NCBI GenBank assembly: GCA_902491055.1
Contig: CABUGI010000012.1
Coordinates: forward strand, 1-29,744
Source of the DNA: an uncultured Collinsella sp.
GTDB lineage: Bacteria; Actinomycetota; Coriobacteriia; Coriobacteriales; Coriobacteriaceae
Direction of reading: 5' to 3'
Length of the DNA stretch: 29,744 bases
In this document: positions 24,646 through 29,744 of the stretch, in pieces
Layout: every line of letters starts with the position of its first letter
How positions within the stretch are numbered: position 1 is the stretch's first letter
Notes under the pieces: generated by a model
Database searches by the model: none
Seen by the model: the letters and a program-made list of their open reading frames with translations, nothing else
What the model was told of the DNA's origin: nothing
Program-made: the position numbers and the translations under genes

Positions 24646-24733
24646 CCAGGCACCCGACCTCGCCGTTCAACCGTGCGGCCATGACCCATTAGGTCAATGG
24701 TCACACGGTTTCTCGGCGATCTCGGGCACCTGG
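24646..24733 (+). other. 88-nt long imperfect hairpin between nanA and nanK
   Basis: Nested stems pair in register: CCAGG/CCTGG, CCCGA/TCGGG, CGCCG/CGGCG, AACCGTG/CACGGTT, TGACC/GGTCA and ATT/AAT. The first four are separated by symmetric small internal loops; one bulge of 6 nt and one of 1 nt interrupt the inner part, and the apical loop is AGGTC. It begins 8 nt after the nanA stop. No T tract follows, so simple termination is unlikely. A processing or stability element, or a small regulatory RNA structure, is possible. Confidence 0.7.
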
Positions 24734-24811
24734 AAAACCTTTACCGCGCTGTGACGGCTAGCCTGACGGCGCATTTCCTGTAGTTGTTTTTTATCTCCTA
24801 AGGAGAGCGAC

Positions 24812-25777
24812 ATGGAGAACAAGTACGTCTGCTCTGTCGATATCGGCGGAACTAAGATCGCGACTGCCATCATGGAGTACCCGGCTGACGGCAGCGTGCC
24901 CCATCCCGTTTTTGAGGCCGAGGTTCCCACCGAGGCCCAAGAGGGCGGCGAGGCCGTCTTCCAGCGTATCGAGGCGTCCATCAAGGCTGCTCTCGAGGCG
25001 AATCCCGATGTCGAGGTCCTTGGCGTCGGTATCGGTGCCGCCGGCGTTGTCGATCCCAAGACGGGCGCCATCGCGTATGCCAACGAGATCATGCCCGGCT
25101 GGTCCGGCGTTCAGTTGGGGCCGCGCCTGCGCGAGGACCTCGGTCTTCCCGTTGCCGTTGTGGGCGACGTGCAGGCTCATGCTCTGGGCGAGGCCCACTG
25201 GGGCGTCGGCAAGGGCAAGTTCTCCGTCTTGTGTCTTGGCATCGGTACGGGCATCGGCGGCGCATATGTCGAGAACGGCCGCGTGATGCAGGGCTTCCAT
25301 GGTGCTGCCGGTCATATGGGCCACATCGAGTGCTCGGCTGCCGCCGGTATTCCCTGCGCCTGCGGGCGTTCCGGCCATCTGGAGTCGGTTGCTTCGGGCA
25401 CTTCCATTGGTCGTATGTACGATGAGCGCTTTGGTCGCGTCGACCCCAGCCGTCCTTCGGTCGGTCGCGATGTGAACGACCTGTGCCGTGCGGGCGACGC
25501 AAAGGCGACCGAGGTCATCCATGACGCCGGCTTTGCGCTGGGGGCCAGCTTGGGCTCGCTCGCTAACATCCTGGACCCTGAGGTCATCGTGCTTTCGGGC
25601 GGCGTGATTCACCAAGGTCCCGATTGGCGTTCGCAGACGTGGAAGGATTCGGTGCACGAGGGCTATGCCAGCCAGGCGCTCGATCCGCTTCAGGACACGC
25701 CGATCCTCATCGGTTCTCTGGAGGGCGATGCTCCGCTCATCGGTGCCGCCGAACACCTTCTTGCATCGTTGAAGTAA
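24812..25777 (+). CDS. nanK: ROK-family kinase, probably N-acetylmannosamine kinase
   Basis: This 321-residue cytosolic sugar kinase would phosphorylate ManNAc with ATP to ManNAc-6-phosphate. The ATP-binding VDIGGTKIA motif is at the N-terminus and the catalytic base is Asp119 (VGDVQAHALGE). The ROK zinc module includes His171 in GHMGHIE and C182-A-C184-G-R-S-G-H189-L-E. The third cysteine of the usual CxCGxxGCxE motif is histidine here. Glucokinases share this fold; the ManNAc assignment comes from lying between nanA and nanE. ATG 24812 follows AAGGAG. It lies between two long intergenic hairpins. Confidence 0.8.
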   Translation: MENKYVCSVDIGGTKIATAIMEYPADGSVPHPVFEAEVPTEAQEGGEAVFQRIEASIKAALEANPDVEVLGVGIGAAGVVDPKTGAIAYANEIMPGWSGVQLGPRLREDLGLPVAVVGDVQAHALGEAHWGVGKGKFSVLCLGIGTGIGGAYVENGRVMQGFHGAAGHMGHIECSAAAGIPCACGRSGHLESVASGTSIGRMYDERFGRVDPSRPSVGRDVNDLCRAGDAKATEVIHDAGFALGASLGSLANILDPEVIVLSGGVIHQGPDWRSQTWKDSVHEGYASQALDPLQDTPILIGSLEGDAPLIGAAEHLLASLK

Positions 25778-25794
25778 ACATAACTACCAAGTGC

Positions 25795-25892
25795 GCCTTC
25801 TGAGGTGCCGCAGATTGACGTGAAAGAGGAGCGAAGCGTACTTCGGTACGCGAGCGACGGTTTGAACGTCAAGGTGCGGTGTCTCAGAAGGC
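25795..25892 (+). other. 98-nt hairpin with UUCG tetraloop between nanK and nanE
   Basis: The outer stem is GCCTTCTGAG/CTCAGAAGGC (25795-25804, 25883-25892). It continues through three G-U pairs, CCGCA/TGCGG and TTGACGT/ACGTCAA. A symmetric 14 x 14 internal loop follows, then an apical GCGTAC-TTCG-GTACGC hairpin (25836-25851). GAGCGA occurs as a direct repeat on both sides of the apical stem. A TGTTTTG run follows. It may be a partial terminator, a processing site or a dispersed palindromic repeat; only one copy is in the window. Confidence 0.75.
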
Positions 25893-25917
25893 TGTTTTGA
25901 GAAAGGTTGAGTCGAAC

Positions 25918-26604
25918 ATGACCGTTGATCCTTTGATCCAGTCCCTGAAGGGCAAGCTCGTCGTGAGCGTTCAGGCGTATATGGGCGAGCCGCTTCGTAC
26001 GCCCGAGACCATGGCTCAAATGTCTCGAGCTTGTGAGCTCGGCGGCGCCGCCGCCATTCGCTGCCAGGGTCTTGCCGACATTGCCGCCATTAAGGGTCGC
26101 TGTGAGGTTCCCGTCATCGGCCTGTGGAAGGATGGGCACGAGGGCGTTTACATCACGCCGACGCTGCGTCACGCTCGCGCCTGCGTTGCTGCCGGTGCCG
26201 ATATCGTGGCGATCGACGCCACCGATCGTCCGCGCCCCGATGGCAAGACGGTCGAGGATACTTTCCGCCCGCTGCACGAGGAGGGTGTGCTCCTGATGGC
26301 GGATTGTGCCACCATCGAGGACATTCGCCGTGCGGTTGATATGGGCTTCGACCTTGTATCTACCACGCTTTCTCACGGTGTCGCTGCCATCGACTGCACC
26401 ATGGCCGATGGCCCCGATCTGCCGCTCCTGCGTCAGGCGACCGAGGAATTCCCCGGTCTTCCCATCATCTGCGAGGGCCGCGTGCACACGCCCGAGGAGG
26501 CTCGCGCCGCGATCGATGCTGGCGCCTGGGCCGTTGTCGTCGGCACCGCCATCACGCACCCCACGAGTATTACGAGTTGGTTCAAGGCTGCGCTTGAGGC
26601 GTAA
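25918..26604 (+). CDS. nanE: N-acetylmannosamine-6-phosphate 2-epimerase NanE
   Basis: This 228-residue TIM-barrel epimerase converts ManNAc-6-P to GlcNAc-6-P, the last dedicated step of sialic acid catabolism. Family hallmarks are clear: GKLVVSVQAY at the N-terminus, AIRCQGL, catalytic Lys71 in GLWKDG, the signature AIDATDRPRPDG, ADCATIED, STTLSHG, Glu186 in ICEGRVHTPEEA and a C-terminal WAVVVGTAITHP. ATG 25918 fits the family length; AAAGG lies 11 nt upstream, a long spacing. The upstream GTG at 25879 would extend into the hairpin and is rejected. It is the last gene of the cluster, followed by a terminator. Confidence 0.95.
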   Translation: MTVDPLIQSLKGKLVVSVQAYMGEPLRTPETMAQMSRACELGGAAAIRCQGLADIAAIKGRCEVPVIGLWKDGHEGVYITPTLRHARACVAAGADIVAIDATDRPRPDGKTVEDTFRPLHEEGVLLMADCATIEDIRRAVDMGFDLVSTTLSHGVAAIDCTMADGPDLPLLRQATEEFPGLPIICEGRVHTPEEARAAIDAGAWAVVVGTAITHPTSITSWFKAALEA

Positions 26605-26631
26605 GACAGGCCTCGTATCCGCTCGGGGCGG

Positions 26632-26637
26632 TATACT
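26632..26637 (+). promoter_or_regulatory. Possible -10 element (TATACT) upstream of the rapZ leader
   Basis: A near-consensus -10, TATACT, lies between nanE and the hairpin at 26656. No matching -35 was found at 16-18 bp. If used, the rapZ transcript would begin upstream of a terminator hairpin. Confidence 0.3.
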
Positions 26638-26655
26638 CAATATAGGCAATTGACC

Positions 26656-26685
26656 GCGCGGGATCCGGGTTGCTGGGTCCCGCGC
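26656..26685 (+). terminator. Intrinsic terminator at the end of the nan cluster
   Basis: An 11-bp GC-rich stem (26656-26666 with 26675-26685, one T-G wobble) with an 8-nt loop is followed immediately by TTGTTTT. This is the most canonical Rho-independent terminator in the window. It separates nanE from rapZ, and lies only 20 nt before the rapZ ATG. Confidence 0.85.
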
Positions 26686-26705
26686 TTGTTTTCGGGAGGC
26701 AGCAC

Positions 26706-27626
26706 ATGCAAAAGGGAGATGCCATGGATGCGGCGGAGCGCTCGGAGCGCATCCCCGATATCGTCATCATCACCGGAATGTCCGGATCGGGCCGCACACA
26801 GGCCATGCACGTGTTCGAGGACATGGGCTATTTTTGCATCGATAACCTGCCTCCGCGTCTCATCGCCCAGCTTGCCGAGCTCGTCGGCATCAATACGGGC
26901 GTGGGCAGGCATCTCGCCGTCACCTGTGACCTGCGCAGCCAGGGCTTGTTCGATGAGCTGCTCGATGCCGTTGCCGCACTCGAGGAGCGCGAGATGAGCT
27001 GTGACATCGTGTTTCTCGAGGCCTCTGACGAGGTGCTGATCCGTCGTTATAGCGAAAACCGCCGCCGCCATCCCATTGCCAAGCCGGGGGAGACTACGGC
27101 CGATGCGATTCAGCGCGAGCGCCTGCGGCTGCAGGGTGTGCGCGACCGAGCCGATATGATCATCGACACGAGCCGCCTGCGTACCTCTGCCCTGCGCAAC
27201 AAATTGCGCATGGCGTTCTCCGAGTTGTCCGACCAGCAGCTCATGGACGTTCACGTGTTCTCGTTTGGCTTTAAGCACGGTATGCCCGTTGAGGCGGACA
27301 TTATGATCGACGTTCGCTTCCTGCCCAATCCGTTCTACGATCCCGAGATGCGCACCATGACCGGTCTCGATAAGAAGGTCTCCGACTTTGTTCTGGACCA
27401 TCCCAAGACCCAGGAGTTCTGGAAAGCTTGGACGCAGCTGCTCGATACGGTGATGCCGGGCTATATCGCGGAGGGCAAGCCGCAGCTTTCTATCGCCATC
27501 GGCTGCACGGGCGGCCAGCACCGCAGCGTTGCCATTGCCGAGGCCACGGCCCGTTACCTGGAAGGCGCTCAGTACCACGTGAGCATTTCCCACCGCGACC
27601 TGTCGCGCGCCAACACGAAAGCATAG
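26706..27626 (+). CDS. rapZ: RapZ-family P-loop RNase adapter / nucleotide-binding protein
   Basis: This is a 306-residue (or 300-residue) RapZ (YvcJ) family protein. Walker A GMSGSGRT is at about 24-31, followed by the family motif MGYFCIDNLPP. The C-terminal domain carries FGFKHGMP, DVRFLPNPFY and IGCTGGQHRSVAIAE, which in E. coli RapZ bind GlcN6P and small RNAs. In Gram-positive bacteria the role is less clear. Two starts are plausible: ATG 26706 (GGGAGG, 6 nt away) and ATG 26724 (GGGAG, 5 nt away). Its neighbour whiA starts 6 nt after the stop. In many Actinobacteria and Firmicutes yvcK lies between these two genes; it is absent here. Confidence 0.95.
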   Translation: MQKGDAMDAAERSERIPDIVIITGMSGSGRTQAMHVFEDMGYFCIDNLPPRLIAQLAELVGINTGVGRHLAVTCDLRSQGLFDELLDAVAALEEREMSCDIVFLEASDEVLIRRYSENRRRHPIAKPGETTADAIQRERLRLQGVRDRADMIIDTSRLRTSALRNKLRMAFSELSDQQLMDVHVFSFGFKHGMPVEADIMIDVRFLPNPFYDPEMRTMTGLDKKVSDFVLDHPKTQEFWKAWTQLLDTVMPGYIAEGKPQLSIAIGCTGGQHRSVAIAEATARYLEGAQYHVSISHRDLSRANTKA

Positions 27627-27632
27627 GCCTGC

Positions 27633-28562
27633 ATGTCGTTTACCGCCGAGGTGCGTGACGAACTCGCGCGCTGCGAACCCGAATGTGAATACTGCGATTT
27701 GTCGACGCTTGCCGCCCTGACGCGTGTGAGCGGTACACTTTCGCTGGCCGGCTCCGGGCGGTATCGTTTGACGGTTGCGACTGAGACGGGAGCCGTCGCG
27801 CGCACGATGATCACGCTGACGCATCGTATCCTTAAGCTCAAAACGGAGTTCACCGTCCGTAAATCTGTATTGCATAAGGTTCGAAACTACCTCATCACCT
27901 TGCCTGATCAGCCAGACCTGGATAAGGCCTTGGTTCTGCTGGGTATCCTCGACCGTAGGGGAGGACTTGTCGCCGGCGTACCCCGACATATCGTTGCCCG
28001 TCCTTGCTGTAGACTTGCCTATATCCGCGGCGCGCTCATCGCGGGCGGCTTCGTGGCCGATCCACGCGGCGATTTTCATTTGGAGATCGCTGTGCAGGGC
28101 GAGCAATATGCCAAGGGGCTTTGCGATCTGTTGGAGCAGATTGGGGTCCATGCTCGTGTTAATGCACGGCGGGGGTCATATGCCGTGTACATTAAGAGCG
28201 CCGAGGAAATCGAGCATCTATTAAAGCTGATTGGCGCCAAGCGCAGCGTTGCCGAGATTGAGGAGGCGCGCGCGGTCAAGTTGGTTAAGAACGATGTGAA
28301 CCGTCGCGTGAACGCCGAGCTCGCCAACCAGACCAGAAGTGCGGGTGCCGCCCAGCATCAGCTTGCGCTTATCGATGAGCTCGAGCAGCGAGGCCTTCGC
28401 GATGCGCTTCCGGATGCCTTGGCGGTCTTTTGCGACCTGCGCGAGCGCTATCCCGATCTTTCGCTGCGTGATTTAGGGGAGATGGCTGACCCTCCCTTGT
28501 CGAAGTCGGCCCTCTACCATCGTGTTTTACGGCTTGAAAAGCTCATTGAAGCAAACAGGTAG
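27633..28562 (+). CDS. whiA: DNA-binding protein WhiA
   Basis: This 309-residue WhiA family protein regulates sporulation or cell division genes in Actinobacteria and affects division and chromosome segregation in Firmicutes. It has an N-terminal winged segment starting SFTAEVRDELAR, a degenerate LAGLIDADG-like core (AYIRGALIAGGFVADPRGDFHLEI), and a C-terminal helix-turn-helix domain (about 225-305) ending LRDLGEMADPPLSKSALYHRVLRLEKL. ATG 27633 lies 6 nt after the rapZ stop and is probably translated by coupling. It is followed by a 193-bp AT-richer gap containing the gap promoter. Confidence 0.96.
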   Translation: MSFTAEVRDELARCEPECEYCDLSTLAALTRVSGTLSLAGSGRYRLTVATETGAVARTMITLTHRILKLKTEFTVRKSVLHKVRNYLITLPDQPDLDKALVLLGILDRRGGLVAGVPRHIVARPCCRLAYIRGALIAGGFVADPRGDFHLEIAVQGEQYAKGLCDLLEQIGVHARVNARRGSYAVYIKSAEEIEHLLKLIGAKRSVAEIEEARAVKLVKNDVNRRVNAELANQTRSAGAAQHQLALIDELEQRGLRDALPDALAVFCDLRERYPDLSLRDLGEMADPPLSKSALYHRVLRLEKLIEANR

Positions 28563-28653
28563 GTTAAAGTATCGACTTATATACGGATTTAGCTGCTATT
28601 TTATTCTTTAAAGCGTTTTAACGCAAATTTGATTTTCAATTTCGAGCATTCTC

Positions 28654-28683
28654 GTGAAATTCAAGTCAAAAAAAAGGTATATT
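28654..28683 (+). promoter_or_regulatory. Putative gap promoter
   Basis: GTGAAA (28654-28659) and TATATT (28678-28683) are spaced by 18 bp. An A8 run lies in the spacer and AT-rich DNA upstream could act as an UP element. It would give a leader of about 65 nt before gap. Confidence 0.5.
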
Positions 28684-28703
28684 AGGCGAGTGGTTAGTTT
28701 GTG

Positions 28704-28738
28704 GGCCTCAACGGCAGGCGCTGTAGCTTGCGGGGGCC
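28704..28738 (+). other. Leader hairpin in the gap 5' UTR
   Basis: GGCCTC/GGGGCC (outer) and GCAGGC/GCTTGC (inner) pair with small internal loops and a GCTGTA loop, ending 5 nt before the AAAGGAG ribosome site. It is probably a 5' stability element on a highly expressed mRNA. Confidence 0.5.
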
Positions 28739-28755
28739 TTACGAAAGGAGACACA

Positions 28756-29744
28756 ATGGCAGTAAAGGTTGCTATTAACGGCTTCGGTCGCATCGGTCGT
28801 CTGGCCTTCCGTCAGATGTTCGGTCATGAGGGCTCCGAGATCGTCGCTATCAACGACCTCACCTCTCCCGATATGCTCGCTTACCTGCTGAAGTACGACT
28901 CCACGCAGGGCAACTACGCTCGTGATCACGAGGTCGTTGCTGGCGAGGATTCCATCACCGTTGACGGCAAGGAGATCAAGATCTACAAGGAGGCCGACGC
29001 CAACAACCTGCCTTGGGGCGACCTCGACGTCGACGTCGTTCTCGAGTGCACCGGCTTCTACACCAGCAAGGCTAAGGCTCAGGCCCACATCAACGCTGGC
29101 GCCAAGAAGGTCGTCATCTCCGCTCCGGCCGGCAGCGATCTGCCCACCATCGTGTACAACGTCAACCATGAGACGCTGACCGCTGAGGACAACATCATCT
29201 CCGCTGCTTCCTGCACCACCAACTGCCTCGCCCCGATGGCCAAGGGTCTGAACGACTTCGCTCCCATCGTGTCCGGCATCATGACCACCATTCACGCCTG
29301 GACTGGCGACCAGATGCCGCTCGACGGCCCGCAGCGCAAGGGCAACAAGCGTCGTAGCCGCGCCTGCGCCGTCAACATCGTCCCCAACACCACCGGTGCT
29401 GCCAAGGCTATCGGCCTGGTTCTCCCCGAGCTCAACGGTAAGCTCATCGGTGCCGCCCAGCGCGTCCCGACGCCGACCGGCTCCATCACCAACCTCTACG
29501 CTGTCGTTGACAAGAAGGTCACCGTCGACGAGGTCAACGCTGCTATGAAGGCCTACGCTGCCACCATCTCCGAGACCTTCGGTTACAACGAGGACGACAT
29601 CGTCTCCACCGACATCATCGGCGAGACCCACGGCTCCATCTTCGACGCCACTCAGACCATGTGCTCTGACCTCGGCAACGGCCAGACCCTCGTTCAGGTC
29701 ACCTCGTGGTACGACAACGAGAACTCCTACACCTCTCAGATGGT
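28756..29744 (+). CDS. gap: Type I glyceraldehyde-3-phosphate dehydrogenase (3' end cut by window)
   Basis: This is the NAD-dependent glycolytic enzyme oxidising G3P to 1,3-bisphosphoglycerate. 329 codons are visible and probably only a few are missing. The NAD-binding motif NGFGRIGR starts at residue 8. Catalytic Cys153 lies in AASCTTNCLAP, and NIVPNTTGAAKAIGLVLPEL and the terminal SWYDNENSY are all canonical. The AAAGGAG ribosome site at 28744-28750 is well placed. Codon choice is extremely biased to C-ending and preferred codons, as expected for an abundant enzyme. Its location after whiA is common in Actinobacteria, where pgk and tpi usually follow. Confidence 0.97.
   Translation, partial: MAVKVAINGFGRIGRLAFRQMFGHEGSEIVAINDLTSPDMLAYLLKYDSTQGNYARDHEVVAGEDSITVDGKEIKIYKEADANNLPWGDLDVDVVLECTGFYTSKAKAQAHINAGAKKVVISAPAGSDLPTIVYNVNHETLTAEDNIISAASCTTNCLAPMAKGLNDFAPIVSGIMTTIHAWTGDQMPLDGPQRKGNKRRSRACAVNIVPNTTGAAKAIGLVLPELNGKLIGAAQRVPTPTGSITNLYAVVDKKVTVDEVNAAMKAYAATISETFGYNEDDIVSTDIIGETHGSIFDATQTMCSDLGNGQTLVQVTSWYDNENSYTSQM

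Noticed and set aside
28614..28625. GCGTT-TT-AACGC as a whiA terminator
   Set aside because: Only a 5-bp stem with a 2-nt spacer, too short to be a stable terminator, and no clear T run follows.
28750..28754. GACAC next to the gap start as a WhiA-binding site
   Set aside because: The pentamer matches the core known for Streptomyces WhiA, but it is too short to be significant and overlaps the translation start region.
1..29744. CRISPR arrays, tRNA/rRNA genes, insertion sequences, prophage or toxin-antitoxin pairs
   Set aside because: No regularly spaced repeats, cloverleaf-like segments, transposase motifs or small paired genes were recognised anywhere in the window.

Overview
The window is GC-rich, densely coded bacterial chromosome. 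It most likely comes from a Coriobacteriia-type actinobacterium (Collinsella or a close relative). This rests on three things: the uvrC / rapZ / whiA / gap gene content typical of Actinobacteria and Firmicutes, a UvrA zinc knuckle of the C..H type, and the codon style. The assignment is inference; no 16S or other RNA gene is present.

Layout. (1) uvrB (41-2281, +) ends at a 15-bp hairpin facing convergent minus-strand genes: a COG2509-type flavoprotein, a HI0933/BaiN-type flavoprotein, an Mrp/NBP35 Fe-S carrier ATPase, and an LTA-synthase-like membrane sulfatase-fold enzyme (2347-8468, -). (2) A divergent intergenic region carries a near-perfect LexA (SOS) box in front of uvrA (8662-11541, +). 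A terminator follows, then a tight ybaK-murJ-uvrC operon (11674-15807). All three excision-repair genes therefore lie within 16 kb. (3) A 365-bp regulatory gap with a promoter and overlapping palindrome opens a 10.4-kb sialic acid (N-acetylneuraminate) uptake and catabolism cluster (16173-26604). It holds a Tat-type lipoprotein solute-binding protein, a DppB-like permease, a DppC-DppD permease/ATPase fusion, a DppF-like ATPase, two tandem acetylxylan-esterase-family hydrolases, a nanA-type lyase, a nanK-type ROK kinase and nanE. (4) An intrinsic terminator separates this from rapZ-whiA, then gap, which is cut by the window end.

How the genes work together. The ABC system would import sialic acid or a sialo-conjugate. 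The first esterase may remove O-acetyl groups. NanA splits Neu5Ac to ManNAc plus pyruvate, NanK phosphorylates ManNAc, and NanE epimerises ManNAc-6-P to GlcNAc-6-P. nagA/nagB and any sialidase or regulator are not in the window.

Most notable points: (a) the second esterase of the tandem pair has lost its nucleophile serine (Gly181) but keeps the Asp and His, so it looks like a retained pseudoenzyme; (b) the nan cluster sits inside the normally contiguous uvrC-rapZ-(yvcK)-whiA-gap neighbourhood, and yvcK is absent between rapZ and whiA; (c) at least five intergenic gaps in and bordering the nan cluster contain strong stem-loops, two of them 88 and 98 nt long with symmetric internal loops, resembling processed-mRNA elements or dispersed palindromic repeats; (d) UvrC lacks one of the four Fe-S cysteines. 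No CRISPR array, tRNA, rRNA, insertion sequence or phage gene was seen.
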